From positions 427 through 64,426 of the forward strand of contig NZ_PYXZ01000013.1 of assembly GCF_003057875.1 (NCBI RefSeq): a DNA stretch of 64,000 nucleotides, in the 5' to 3' direction. The translations under genes and the position numbers were made by a program. The stretch is from Nocardioides currus (lineage in GTDB: Bacteria > Actinomycetota > Actinomycetes > Propionibacteriales > Nocardioidaceae). Under the pieces are notes generated by a model, which did no database searches, had not been told where the DNA came from, and saw only the letters and a list, made by a program, of their open reading frames with translations. This document shows, piece after piece, positions 18,549-27,288 of this stretch; within the stretch, counting starts at the first letter, position 1; the number at the start of each line of letters is the position of its first letter.

Positions 18549-19667
18549 ATGCCCACGCTCGCCGATGTCGTCGACCTCCTCCACGGGTGGTACCCACCCT
18601 CCACGGCCGACTCGTGGGACGCGGTGGGGCTGGTGGCCGGCGACCCGTCGGCGCCCGTCGTGAAGGTGATGTTCGCCGTCGACCCGACGCTCGAGGTCGC
18701 GCAGGAGGCGGTCGAGTGGGGCGCCGACCTGCTCGTCGTGCACCACCCGCTCTTCCTGACGCCGGTCAGCTCGGTGGCCGCGACGACGCCGAAGGGCCGG
18801 ATCCTCCACACGCTGACCGCGGGCGGCTGCGCGCTCCTGACCGCCCACACCAACGCCGACCAGGCGGTCGACGGGGTGTCCGAGGCGCTGGCCCTGGCGC
18901 TGGGGCTCGAGGACCTCGCGCCGATCCGACCCGCGCGCGGCCTCGCGCTCGACAAGGTGGTCACCTTCGTCCCGCACGAGCACGCGGAGCCGATGCGCGC
19001 CGCCCTGGCCGCGGCCGGCGCCGGCGCGATCGGCGACTACGACTCCTGCACCTTCTCGACGCCGGGCGAGGGACGGTTCCGGCCCCTCGACGGGGCGGCT
19101 CCGGTGATCGGGTCGGTGGGCGAGCTCGAGACCGTGCCCGAGACGCGGGTCGAGACGGTGCTGCCCCGGTCCCGGCGGGCGGCGGTCGTCCGGGCGCTGC
19201 TCGAGGCGCACCCCTATGAGGAGCCGGCCTTCGACGTGATCGAGCTCGCCGACCCGCGCACGGCGGCGACCGGCACCGGCCGGGTGGGGACCGTCCCGGC
19301 GACGACGCTGCGCGAGCTCGCCGAGAAGGTGGCCGCGGCGCTGCCCGACACGGCGCACGGCGTGCGAGTCGGGGGAGCCCCGGACCGCGCCGTACGCCGT
19401 GTGGCGGTGTGCGGCGGAGCCGGGGACTTCCTCCTCGACGAGCTGGCCTCCTCGGACGTCGACGTCTACGTCACCAGCGACCTGCGACACCACCGGGCGG
19501 GCGAGTTCCTCGAGCGCGGCGGGCCAGCACTGGTCGACGTGGCGCACTGGGCGGCGGAGTGGACGTGGCTGCCGGTGGTGGAGGCGAAGCTGCGCGCAGC
19601 GATGGGCGATACGGTGAGCACTCGCGTCAGCACCCGCTGCACCGATCCCTGGCAGTTCCGCGCGTAG
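18549..19667 (+). CDS. Nif3-like dinuclear metal centre hexameric protein
   Basis: A 372-residue NIF3/YbgI-family protein. The metal ligands are visible: HHPL (65-68), HTNAD near residue 102, and late in the protein DVYVTSDLRHH and DVAHWAAEWTW. It is the long form with an inserted PII-like alpha/beta domain at about 130-230, common in Gram-positives. The biochemical role is unsettled; it has been annotated as GTP cyclohydrolase type 2. The zinc-ribbon protein gene follows within 36 nt, a pair also adjacent in M. tuberculosis (Rv2230c-Rv2229c, from memory). Confidence 0.92.
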   Translation: MPTLADVVDLLHGWYPPSTADSWDAVGLVAGDPSAPVVKVMFAVDPTLEVAQEAVEWGADLLVVHHPLFLTPVSSVAATTPKGRILHTLTAGGCALLTAHTNADQAVDGVSEALALALGLEDLAPIRPARGLALDKVVTFVPHEHAEPMRAALAAAGAGAIGDYDSCTFSTPGEGRFRPLDGAAPVIGSVGELETVPETRVETVLPRSRRAAVVRALLEAHPYEEPAFDVIELADPRTAATGTGRVGTVPATTLRELAEKVAAALPDTAHGVRVGGAPDRAVRRVAVCGGAGDFLLDELASSDVDVYVTSDLRHHRAGEFLERGGPALVDVAHWAAEWTWLPVVEAKLRAAMGDTVSTRVSTRCTDPWQFRA

Positions 19668-19702
19668 CCGCCCAGCTCATCGCACCTGAGGAGTCCCACG
19701 TC

Positions 19703-20446
19703 TTGAAGGCCGACCCGTCCGCACAGCAGCAGCTCCTCACCGTCCAGGAGCTCGACTCGCGCGTCGACCAGCTCCGCCACCAGCGCAGGTCGCTGCCCGA
19801 GATCGTCCGCATCGGCGAGCTCGAGACCGGCCGCGGTGACGTGGACGACCGGCTGCGCGACGCCCGCATCGTCGTCGAGGACCTGACGGCCGAGCAGAAG
19901 AAGGCCGACGCGGACGTGGAGCAGGTGAAGACGCGGCGTACGCGTGACCGGGACCGGATGGACCAGGGGCTGATCACCAACCCCAAGGACCTCGAGCGGA
20001 TGCAGCACGAGCTCGAGTCGCTCGAGCGACGGATCACGACCCTCGAGGACGCCGAGCTCGAGATCATGGAGCAGCTCGAGGAGGCGCAGGGCACGGAGAG
20101 CACGCTGTCGGCCCAGCTCGCCGAGACCGACGCCCAGATCGCCGAGCTGGCGCAGGCGCGTGACGCCCGATGGGTCGAGATCGACGCGTCGCTGGACGAG
20201 GCGTCCGGGCAGCGGGCCGCGGCGGTCGAGGGGCTGCCCGACGACCTGCTCGCGCTCTACGAGCGCCTGCGCGCCCAGAAGGGCGGGGTCGGCGCTGCCG
20301 CCCTGCGCGCCCGCCAGTGTGGCGGCTGCCAGCTCACGATCGACGCCGCCGAGCTCGCGGTCATCCGGGCCGCCGCCGCCGACGAGGTCGTGCGCTGCGA
20401 GGAGTGCCAGCGGATCCTGGTCCGCACCCCGGAGTCGGGTCTCTAG
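19703..20446 (+). CDS. coiled-coil protein with C-terminal C4 zinc ribbon
   Basis: A 247-residue cytosolic protein. Residues about 5-165 are a long coiled coil rich in Glu, Arg and Leu; residues about 200-240 carry a zinc ribbon with CGGC and CEEC pairs. The TTG at 19703 is chosen as start because GAGGAG lies 9 nt upstream and no nearer ATG or GTG exists. Homologues always near nif3 are called zinc ribbon domain proteins, and some are compared to nucleic-acid or flagellar chaperone folds; the role is unknown. Its stop shares bases with the convergent yaaA stop. Confidence 0.88.
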   Translation: MKADPSAQQQLLTVQELDSRVDQLRHQRRSLPEIVRIGELETGRGDVDDRLRDARIVVEDLTAEQKKADADVEQVKTRRTRDRDRMDQGLITNPKDLERMQHELESLERRITTLEDAELEIMEQLEEAQGTESTLSAQLAETDAQIAELAQARDARWVEIDASLDEASGQRAAAVEGLPDDLLALYERLRAQKGGVGAAALRARQCGGCQLTIDAAELAVIRAAAADEVVRCEECQRILVRTPESGL

Positions 20447-21216
20447 ACCTCGCTGACGACCACGTCGAGCTGGGTGCCGCGCGCCGTCGCCTCGCCGGTC
20501 TCGACGTGCCAGCCGAGGTCGCCGAGCGCGCCGGCGAGGGCCTTCGGCGTGCGCGGGTTGGCGCCGGCCTCCAGCAGGTCGCGCACGATCCGGCCCTTGG
20601 TGGCCTTGTTGAAGTGGCTCACCACCTTGCGGGTGCCGTGGTGCTCGTGCAGCACCCGCACGGTCGCCACCCGGATCGGGCTCGTGGCCGGCGGACGCCA
20701 GAAGGCGGCATACATCGTCGAGCGGAGGTCCACCAGGAGACCGGGCCCGACCGCCTCCGCGACCGCCGGGCCGAGGGCCTCGCGCCAGACGCCGGCGACG
20801 GGACCGAGGCCGGGCAGGGTGACGTCGCCCGAGAGCCGGTAGGACGGGATCCGGTCGCCGGGACGCACCAGGCCGAAGACCGAGCTGGTGATCGCGACCC
20901 GGCTGGTGGCGCGGCGCCGTGCCGCGCTGGAGAGGCCGGCGAAGCCCAGCGCGTCGTAGAGGACGCCGGTGTAGACGGCGTCGGCGCGGGCCGTCGGTGC
21001 GGTCCGGATGCGGGCGTTGAGGGCCACCAGGTCGGACTGCGTGCCACCGAGCCCCAGCACCGTCGCGGCATCGGGCCGCTCGGAGAGCGTCACGAGGGCC
21101 TCGATCACCTGCTCCCGGGCCGGTGTCAGGGCGGGAGCGGCGAGCCCACCGAGGTCGAGCGGGCGTCCGCGCCGGGGAGCGGTCTTGCCCTCGCTGGGCG
21201 GCAGCAGGATCAGCAC
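20443..21216 (-). CDS. yaaA: YaaA/DUF328 family peroxide-stress protein
   Basis: A 257-residue YaaA-type protein. E. coli YaaA limits intracellular iron and DNA damage during peroxide stress (family knowledge). The signature LILLPPSEGKT opens the protein, and RVAITSSVFGLV, GLLVDLRSTMYAAFW and HEHHGTRKVVSHFNKATKG follow. The GTG at 21216 gives the usual family N-terminus and has a TACTCT box 7 nt upstream (leaderless); an in-frame GTG at 21240 would lengthen it by 8 residues. It is divergent from an RNB ribonuclease with only 53 nt between them. Confidence 0.9.
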   Translation of the reverse strand: MLILLPPSEGKTAPRRGRPLDLGGLAAPALTPAREQVIEALVTLSERPDAATVLGLGGTQSDLVALNARIRTAPTARADAVYTGVLYDALGFAGLSSAARRRATSRVAITSSVFGLVRPGDRIPSYRLSGDVTLPGLGPVAGVWREALGPAVAEAVGPGLLVDLRSTMYAAFWRPPATSPIRVATVRVLHEHHGTRKVVSHFNKATKGRIVRDLLEAGANPRTPKALAGALGDLGWHVETGEATARGTQLDVVVSEV

Positions 21217-21223
21217 GCGCGCA

Positions 21224-21229
21224 AGAGTA
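21224..21229 (-). promoter_or_regulatory. -10 box (TACTCT) of leaderless yaaA
   Basis: TACTCT on the reverse strand ends 7 nt before the yaaA GTG at 21216, and no ribosome site is seen. It supports that start over the upstream GTG at 21240. Confidence 0.5.
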
Positions 21230-21256
21230 GGTGGAGGCACGGGGCCGTCACTTGGC

Positions 21257-21262
21257 TAGGGT
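21257..21262 (+). promoter_or_regulatory. -10 box (TAGGGT) of leaderless RNB gene
   Basis: TAGGGT is followed by exactly 7 nt and the ATG at 21270. It is divergent to the yaaA box, so the two promoters share a 53-nt region. Confidence 0.5.
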
Positions 21263-21269
21263 GCCAGTC

Positions 21270-22727
21270 ATGGCCAGCTCCCGTGTCATCACCGTCCGTG
21301 CGTCCGGCTCCGACCCCGACTCCGTGGCGGGGCACGCGCTGCGTGACGGCATCGCCGCCATCCAGGCCGAGATGAAGGTGTCACCGGAGTTCCCGGCCGC
21401 GGTCGAGGAGGCCGCGGCCGCGGCGGCCGCCGCCCCGCGCCTGCCCGACCTCGACCTGACCGACCTGCCGTTCGTCACCATCGACCCCGAGTCGTCCATG
21501 GACCTCGACCAGGCGATGTTCCTCGAGCGCGACGGCGACGGCTACGTCGTGCACTACGCGATCGCCGACCTCGCCGCCTTCATCACCCCGGGCGACCCGG
21601 TCGACGTCGAGGCCAACCGTCGCGGCGAGACGCTCTACGGCGCCGACTCCAAGGTCCCGCTCCACCCGACCTCGATCTCCGAGGACGCCGGCTCGCTGCT
21701 GCCCGACCAGGTCCGGCCGGCCCTCGTCTGGAGGATCACCGTCGACGAGACCGGCGAGGGCATCGACGTCACCGTCGAGCGGGCGCGGGTGAGGTCGCGC
21801 GCCAAGCTGTCGTACGCCGCCGTGCAGGCCGACCTCGACGCGGGCACCGCCGACGAGATGTTCACGATCCTGCGCGAGCTGGGCGAGCTCCGGCTGGCCC
21901 GCGAGGCCGCCCGCGGTGGGGTCTCGCTGCCGCTGCCCGAGCAGGAGGTCGTGGACGAGGACGGCACGTGGCACCTGGAGTTCCGCTCGATGCTGCCGGT
22001 CGAGAGCTGGAACGCGCAGATCTCGCTGCTCACCGGCTTCGGCGCCGCCTCGTTGATGGTCTACGCCCGCGTCGGCCTACTCCGCACCCTGCCTCCGGCC
22101 GATCCTCGCGACGTGCAGCGGCTGCACCGCACGGCCCGCGCGCTCGGGATCGACTGGCCTGCCGAGATGCTCTATCCCGACTTCATCCGCACCCTCGACG
22201 TGTCGAAGCCCAACCACGCGGCGATGGTGGTGGCCTGCACCCGTCTCCTGCGCGGCAGCGGCTACGTCGGCTTCGACGGCGAGCTGCCCGAGCAGGCGCA
22301 GCACTCGGCGCTGGCCTCGGAGTACGCCCACGTCACGGCGCCACTGCGGCGCCTCGTCGACCGCTACGCGCTGGAGATCTGCGTCGCGCTGTGCGCCGGT
22401 GAGGAGGTGCCCGACTGGGTGCTGACCAAGCTGCACGACCTGCCCGACACCATGCGCGAGTCCGGGCGCCGCGCCAACCAGTACGAGAACGCGGTGCTCA
22501 ACCTCGTCGAGGCCGCGGTCCTCGAGCCGCGGGTGGGGGAGTCGTTCCCCGGCGTGGTCGTCGAGCTCGACGAGGAGGACGACCACCGCGGCGAGGTCAC
22601 CATCCAGGACCCGGCCATCGAGGCCGTCGTCACCGGGTCGGAGGCCCTGCCGCTCGGCCAGGACGTGAACGTCACGCTGACCACCGCCGACGTGAAGACG
22701 CGGAAGGTCGAGTTCACGCTGGAGTGA
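21270..22727 (+). CDS. RNB-domain ribonuclease (RNase II/R family)
   Basis: A 485-residue 3'-5' exoribonuclease built almost wholly of the RNB catalytic domain. Metal-binding aspartates are in VTIDPESSMDLDQAM (about residues 68-82), and the conserved ASEYAHVTAPLRRLVDRY motif is near 350-370. The cold-shock domains and long S1 tail of full RNase R are absent; this short form is common in actinobacteria. The Ala-rich helix at about 45-58 is unusual but probably a linker. A TAGGGT box 7 nt before the ATG implies a leaderless mRNA. Confidence 0.9.
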   Translation: MASSRVITVRASGSDPDSVAGHALRDGIAAIQAEMKVSPEFPAAVEEAAAAAAAAPRLPDLDLTDLPFVTIDPESSMDLDQAMFLERDGDGYVVHYAIADLAAFITPGDPVDVEANRRGETLYGADSKVPLHPTSISEDAGSLLPDQVRPALVWRITVDETGEGIDVTVERARVRSRAKLSYAAVQADLDAGTADEMFTILRELGELRLAREAARGGVSLPLPEQEVVDEDGTWHLEFRSMLPVESWNAQISLLTGFGAASLMVYARVGLLRTLPPADPRDVQRLHRTARALGIDWPAEMLYPDFIRTLDVSKPNHAAMVVACTRLLRGSGYVGFDGELPEQAQHSALASEYAHVTAPLRRLVDRYALEICVALCAGEEVPDWVLTKLHDLPDTMRESGRRANQYENAVLNLVEAAVLEPRVGESFPGVVVELDEEDDHRGEVTIQDPAIEAVVTGSEALPLGQDVNVTLTTADVKTRKVEFTLE

Positions 22728-22821
22728 GCGGCGGCGGGTGGTCGTAGTACCACCGGACGATGGCGGCGGGCCGGCGGGCGGAGGAGGCTGGGCCTCCACG
22801 TCGTACGGCAAGGAGTCAGTC

Positions 22822-23199
22822 ATGAGCAGGTCCGCTCGCCACCTGGCGTGCCTGACCCTGCTCGTGGCCGGGCTGGGAGCGCCGGTCGCGGCCCACGCCC
22901 ACGACGACGACCGGGTCGAGCGCCGCGGGTCGTGCCGGGGCGACGGCGACTGGCGGATCAGGGTCGAGCCCGACGACGGCAGGCTGGAGGTCGACGTGGA
23001 GATCGACCACGTCCGGGGCGGCCAGCGGTGGTCGTGGGTCCTGACGCACAACGGCACGCTGTCGGCCCGCGGGACGTCACGGGGTCGCGGCGGCTCCTAC
23101 GAGGTGAAGCGCCAGACCGTCGACGCCGCCGGGGTCGACACCTTCCGCTTCCGTGCCCGGCGCGGCGGCTCCGTGTGCGTCGCGACCGTGACGTACTGA
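22822..23199 (+). CDS. small secreted protein, unknown function
   Basis: A 125-residue exported protein. The signal peptide spans about residues 1-28 (RHLACLTLLVAGLGAPVAAHAH). The mature part is charged and beta-rich with two Cys (in GSCRGD and SVCVAT), probably disulfide-bonded. The ATG at 22822 follows AAGGAG by 6 nt. I do not recognise a family. It stands alone between the ribonuclease and a two-component system gene that starts 20 nt after it, so it may share a transcript with that system. Confidence 0.75.
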   Translation: MSRSARHLACLTLLVAGLGAPVAAHAHDDDRVERRGSCRGDGDWRIRVEPDDGRLEVDVEIDHVRGGQRWSWVLTHNGTLSARGTSRGRGGSYEVKRQTVDAAGVDTFRFRARRGGSVCVATVTY

Positions 23200-23219
23200 G
23201 CGCTCGGCATACTTCCCCC

Positions 23220-24518
23220 ATGCCCGCACCGCAGCCGACCCGTGTCGGGCCGACCTGGCGCAGTCCGCTGTCGGTGTTCCTGGTCGTGGGGCTCCTCGCG
23301 CTGGTCGCCATCGTGGTGGGAGCCCGGGTGCTGTCGTCGCAGGCGGCCCGCGAGGAGGCGCTCTCCGACGCGGGCGCGACGACCTGGCTGCTGGCCCGCT
23401 CGGTCGCCCAGCCGGCCGTCCCGCGGGGGCTCGCCGAGGGCCGCGCGGGTGCCGTCGACCGCTTCGACCGCCTCGCCACCGACCGGCTGCTGGTGGGCGA
23501 CGTGCGCCGGATCAAGATCTGGGACGCGGACGGGACCATCGTCTACTCCGACGAGGTGCGGCTGATCGGGGAGACCTTCCCCCTCGACGACGAGGAGCTG
23601 GAGGTCCTGCGCAACGGCGGGTCCGACGCGGAGCTCTCCGAGCTCGACGAGCCCGAGAACAGGTACGAGCAGGGGAACGAGGCGCTGGTCGAGGTCTACA
23701 CCTCCATCACCTCGCCCGAGGGCGTGCCGCTGCTCTTCGAGGCCTACTTCACCCTCGACCGCATCGAGGCGCGCCAGGCCCAGGTCATCGCGCCCTTCCA
23801 GAAGATCACCCTGGGCGCCCTCGCCCTCGTCGTCGCCGTCGCCACCGGGCTGCTGTGGTTGCTGACACGGCGCGTACGGCGCACCGCGGCCGACCGCGAG
23901 CGGCTGCTGGTCGGCGCCGCGACCGCCTCGGACGCCGAGCGACGCCGGATCGCCCGGGACCTGCACGACGGCGTGGTGCAGGACCTCGCCGGCTCCGCGT
24001 TCGCGATCGCCGCGCTGGCGCGGGAGACCGACGGCGCTGCCCGCGCGACGCTGCTGGACACCTCGACCTCGCTGCGCCGCAGCCTGCGGTCGCTGCGGTC
24101 GCTGCTCGTCGAGATCCATCCGCCCGACCTCGACGCCGCCACCCTGCCCGCCGCGCTCGAGGACCTCTGCGCACCGGCGTCCGCCGTCGGTGTGCAGGTC
24201 GACGTGACGGTCGGCGACCTCGAGGGGCTTCGTCAGGTCGACGCCGAGCTGGTGTGGCGGGTCGCCCAGGAGGCGGTCCGCAACACGTTGCGGCACGCCC
24301 GGGCCGAGACGATGACCGTCGACGTGCGCCGCGAGGGCGCCTCGGTGGTGCTCGCCGTCCACGACGACGGAGTGGGTTTCGACCCGGCGTCGGTGAGCGG
24401 CACGGCACACTACGGACTGCGCGGGCTGGCGAGCCTGGTCCGCGACCACGGGGGATCGCTCGTCATCGACTCGGCTCCCGGCCACGGCACGACGACGCGA
24501 CTGGAGACCCGAGCGTGA
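23220..24518 (+). CDS. sensor histidine kinase (HisKA_3 type)
   Basis: A 432-residue membrane sensor kinase. TM1 (17-38) and TM2 (195-217) bracket an extracytoplasmic domain of about 155 residues with a PAS-like segment (KIWDADGTIVYSDE). The phosphoacceptor is His249 in RDLHDGVVQDLAG. The ATPase N-box is QEAVRNTLRHARA; the G-box is DDGVGFD and GLRGLASLV. It is co-translated with the response regulator (GTGA overlap). The signal is unknown. The peptide-exporter-kinase cassette starts 107 nt after the regulator and is the nearest candidate target (inference). Confidence 0.92.
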   Translation: MPAPQPTRVGPTWRSPLSVFLVVGLLALVAIVVGARVLSSQAAREEALSDAGATTWLLARSVAQPAVPRGLAEGRAGAVDRFDRLATDRLLVGDVRRIKIWDADGTIVYSDEVRLIGETFPLDDEELEVLRNGGSDAELSELDEPENRYEQGNEALVEVYTSITSPEGVPLLFEAYFTLDRIEARQAQVIAPFQKITLGALALVVAVATGLLWLLTRRVRRTAADRERLLVGAATASDAERRRIARDLHDGVVQDLAGSAFAIAALARETDGAARATLLDTSTSLRRSLRSLRSLLVEIHPPDLDAATLPAALEDLCAPASAVGVQVDVTVGDLEGLRQVDAELVWRVAQEAVRNTLRHARAETMTVDVRREGASVVLAVHDDGVGFDPASVSGTAHYGLRGLASLVRDHGGSLVIDSAPGHGTTTRLETRA

Positions 24519-25138
24519 CGATCAAGGTGGTGCTGGTCGACGACCACGCGGTCCTGCGCAGCGGGCTGGAGAGCCTGCTGGCCGGCGAGGACGACCTCGA
24601 GGTCGTCGGCACCGCGGCCGACGGTGCGGAGGCGCTGGACGTCGTGCGCCGTACCCGACCCGACGTCGTCCTGATGGACCTGCAGATGCCCGGCACGGAC
24701 GGCGTGACCGCCACCCGCCACCTCGTGGCCGAGGGGGGCGTGGACGTGCTGGTGCTGACGTCGTTCTCCGACGCCGACCGGATCGTCGCGGCCCTCGACG
24801 CCGGTGCGGTCGGATACCTCCTCAAGGACGCCGACCCCGACGAGGTGATCGAGGGCGTGCGTGCCGTGAGCCGCGGCGAGTCGCCGCTCCACCCGCGGGC
24901 CGCGCGCCAGCTCCTGGGGGCCCGCAGGTCGCGTCCCGAGGTCGACCTGACGCCGCGCGAGATCGAGGTGCTGGTCCTGGTGCGCCAGGGACTGGCCAAC
25001 AAGCAGATCGCGCGACGGCTCGGGATCTCCGAGCGGACGGTCAAGGCCCACCTCACCAGCGTCTTCGCGCGGATCGGCGTCGCCGACCGCACGCAGGCCG
25101 CACTGTGGGCGGAGCGCACGGGGCTCGGCGAGTCCTAG
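24515..25138 (+). CDS. LuxR/NarL-family response regulator
   Basis: A 207-residue response regulator with receiver domain 1-120 (acidic pair at 9-10, phosphoacceptor Asp55 in VLMDLQMPG, switch Thr/Ser in VLTSF, Lys in YLLKDAD). A LuxR-type HTH at about 145-200 follows (LTPREIEVLVLVRQGLANKQIARRLGISERTVKAHL). The GTG overlaps the kinase stop by 4 nt. It is expected to bind promoters as a phosphorylated dimer; the closest downstream promoter region is that of the small peptide gene at 25245. Confidence 0.94.
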   Translation: MTIKVVLVDDHAVLRSGLESLLAGEDDLEVVGTAADGAEALDVVRRTRPDVVLMDLQMPGTDGVTATRHLVAEGGVDVLVLTSFSDADRIVAALDAGAVGYLLKDADPDEVIEGVRAVSRGESPLHPRAARQLLGARRSRPEVDLTPREIEVLVLVRQGLANKQIARRLGISERTVKAHLTSVFARIGVADRTQAALWAERTGLGES

Positions 25139-25244
25139 TACCTACGGACATCTGCCAAGCCGGACCCGACTGCTCCTAGCGTCGGGGGCAAGGAGAACGG
25201 CCGCCGACCGGTGGCCCTCTCACCCCCCGATGAAAGGAACTGTC

Positions 25245-25376
25245 ATGGGCTTCAGCGCCTACCAGGCACGTGGACGTGGACGTGGACGAGGCCGCGGTGG
25301 CAACACCTCGACGCGCACCGGCACCAGCACGCGGGGTGGCACCAGCACCGGCACCCGCACCCGCACCGGTCACTGA
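25245..25376 (+). CDS. 43-residue Arg/Gly/Thr-rich peptide, candidate exporter or kinase substrate
   Basis: A short ORF with AAAGGA and ideal spacing before an ATG. The product begins MGFSAYQA, then has five consecutive RG units ending in GG (residues 9-19). The C-terminal half (20-43) is largely Thr/Ser/Gly/Arg, with 13 Thr or Ser and no Lys, Cys or acidic residue. The DNA carries GTGGAC hexamer repeats. It is followed by a strong hairpin and then an ABC exporter and a Ser/Thr kinase gene. I know no family for it. Expression and export are inferred from the ribosome site and layout only; overlapping longer frames lack such support. Confidence 0.55.
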   Translation: MGFSAYQARGRGRGRGRGGNTSTRTGTSTRGGTSTGTRTRTGH

Positions 25377-25381
25377 CCGGT
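25365..25381. repeat. palindrome overlapping the peptide stop codon
   Basis: ACCGGTCA-C-TGACCGGT is an 8-bp inverted repeat around one base, spanning the TGA stop of the 43-residue peptide gene. The loop is too short for an RNA hairpin, so a protein-binding site is more likely; no binder is known. Confidence 0.4.
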
Positions 25382-25385
25382 CAGC

Positions 25386-25424
25386 CCGGACGAGCGGGGA
25401 TCCCCCCCGGACCCGCTCGTCCGG
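25386..25424 (+). terminator. hairpin between peptide gene and ABC exporter gene (attenuator-like)
   Basis: CCGGACGAGCGGG (25386-25398) and its exact complement (25412-25424) form a 13-bp stem with a 13-nt loop, 9 nt after the peptide stop and 37 nt before the transporter start. This position would let a partial terminator yield more peptide mRNA than transporter mRNA, as in many peptide-export operons. Confidence 0.6.
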
Positions 25425-25461
25425 CCCCGGGCCGACGGACCACCACCACCCAGGAGGACGC

Positions 25462-27288
25462 GTGAGGGACAGCGCGAGGACGAACGAGCCGCAGGCACCG
25501 CGGGTGCGCGACGTGCTGCGGCGGTTCTGGCCCCATGCCGCCCCCCGCAAGGGGTGGATGGGCGTCGCCCTCCTGCTCGCGGCCGTCTCGCCGGCGCTGA
25601 TGTCGCTCGAGATCTGGCTGTTCAAGGTCGTCGTGGACGACGTGCTCATCCCGCGCGACTTCCGCCTCTTCTGGCTGGTGGCGGCGACGTACGTCGGCCT
25701 CACCCTGGTCCAGGCGGCCTGCGACGGCGCCGAGCGCATGCTCTCCACCTGGCTCAGCCAGCGCTTCCTCGTCGACGTGCGTACGGCGCTGCTCGACCAC
25801 CTCCAGCGGCTGCCGCTGGAGTTCTTGAACCGCAACCGCCTCGGTGACGTGATGAGCCGGGTCGCCGGCGACGTCGCGGCCATCGAGGCCTTCCTCGTCT
25901 CGGGATCGAGCGCGGCGGTCTCCTCGCTCCTGCAGCTGGTGTTCTTCACCGCTGCCCTCTTCGTGCTCCAGCCCGTCCTGGCCCTCGTCGCGCTGGTCGT
26001 GACGCCGCTGTTCTGGGCGACCTCGCGCTACTTCGCGTGCCGCCTCAAGGCGATCTCCCGCGAGCGGCAGCGCCTGTCCGGCCGCCTCAACGCCTCCCTC
26101 GAGCAGACCCTCAGCACCCTGCCCCTCGTGCAGGCCTACGACGCCGGCGACCGCGAGGTCGGGCGCTACGTCGCGGAGGCGGAGGCCAAGTCCCGCGCCG
26201 AGATGGCATCCGCCCGGCTGCGCTCGGTCTACGCGCCCACCCTCGACCTGATCGAGCTGCTGGGCGTGCTCGTCGTGATCGGCACCGGCGCGTGGCTGCT
26301 GTCCCAGGACCGGATGAGCGTCGGTGCCCTGCTCGCGTTCCTGACCTTCGTCACCAGGCTCTACGGCCCGGTGCGTGGCCTCGGCAGTGCCGTGACCGGC
26401 GCCTTCTCGGCGGCTGCGGGAGCCGAGCGGGTCGTCGAGCTGCTCGACGAGCCGACCCTCCCGGCCGACCGACCGACCGCCGCGACCCTGCACACCGCGC
26501 GGGGCGAGCTGCGCCTCGAGGGCGTCGGCTACACCTATCCCGGCACGACGAGGCCGGCCGTGCGCGGGATCGACGTGGTCGCCGGTCCCGGCGACGTGGT
26601 GGTCGTCGTGGGCGCCAGCGGCGCCGGCAAGTCGACCCTGGCCCGGCTGCTGACCCGCAGCCTCGACCCCGACCACGGGGCGGTGCTGATGGACGGTCAC
26701 GACCTGCGCGACCTGCGACGCTCGTCCGTACGCCGCCAGGTGGCCGTCGTGCTGCAGGAGACCCAGCTCGTCGACGGGACGGTCGCGGACAACATCGCCT
26801 TCGCCCGGCCCGGCGCCACCGCCGCCGAGATCCAGGTCGCGGCTCGCGCCGCCGACGCGCACGACTTCGTCGTCGACCTGCCGCAGGGCTACGACACCCA
26901 GGTCGGGGAGCGCGGGCGCCGGCTCTCCGGCGGCCAGGCGCAACGGGTCGCGATCGCGCGGGCCCTGTTGCGCGACGCGCCGGTCCTGCTCCTCGACGAG
27001 CCCACGACCGGTCTGGACGCCACGTCCGCGCGGCGGGTGATCGGGCCGTTGCGCAACCTGATGCGCGGTCGGACGACGGTGATCATCTCCCACGACCTCG
27101 CCATCGCCCGCGAGGCCACGGAGGTCCTCGTGATGGACCGCGGTGAGGTGGTCGAGCGCGGGACGCTGTCCGAGCTGCTGGAGCGCGAGGGCCACTTCGC
27201 CTCGCTGTGGCGGCAGCAGTCGCTGGCCTCGCACGAGCAGGCGTCGGCGTACGGCGAGGACGACCGTCGTCGGGTGGTGGTCGCGTGA
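25462..27288 (+). CDS. ABC exporter (fused membrane and ATPase domains)
   Basis: A 608-residue type I ABC half-transporter, expected to act as a homodimer and export its substrate. The membrane domain has six helices (about 32-320). The ATPase has Walker A GASGAGKS (384-391), a Q-loop in VLQETQ, signature LSGGQ (488-492), Walker B LLLDEP (509-514) and H-loop His544. No C39 peptidase domain is present. The GTG at 25462 is chosen because AGGAGG lies 4 nt upstream; the longer frame is a shadow of the peptide gene region. The kinase gene overlaps its stop by 4 nt. Confidence 0.92.
   Translation: MRDSARTNEPQAPRVRDVLRRFWPHAAPRKGWMGVALLLAAVSPALMSLEIWLFKVVVDDVLIPRDFRLFWLVAATYVGLTLVQAACDGAERMLSTWLSQRFLVDVRTALLDHLQRLPLEFLNRNRLGDVMSRVAGDVAAIEAFLVSGSSAAVSSLLQLVFFTAALFVLQPVLALVALVVTPLFWATSRYFACRLKAISRERQRLSGRLNASLEQTLSTLPLVQAYDAGDREVGRYVAEAEAKSRAEMASARLRSVYAPTLDLIELLGVLVVIGTGAWLLSQDRMSVGALLAFLTFVTRLYGPVRGLGSAVTGAFSAAAGAERVVELLDEPTLPADRPTAATLHTARGELRLEGVGYTYPGTTRPAVRGIDVVAGPGDVVVVVGASGAGKSTLARLLTRSLDPDHGAVLMDGHDLRDLRRSSVRRQVAVVLQETQLVDGTVADNIAFARPGATAAEIQVAARAADAHDFVVDLPQGYDTQVGERGRRLSGGQAQRVAIARALLRDAPVLLLDEPTTGLDATSARRVIGPLRNLMRGRTTVIISHDLAIAREATEVLVMDRGEVVERGTLSELLEREGHFASLWRQQSLASHEQASAYGEDDRRRVVVA

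Noticed and set aside
25211..25465. 84-codon ORF overlapping the small peptide in another frame
   Set aside because: Its repetitive Trp/His content is the frame shadow of the GTGGAC and GGCACC repeats, and it lacks a ribosome site.
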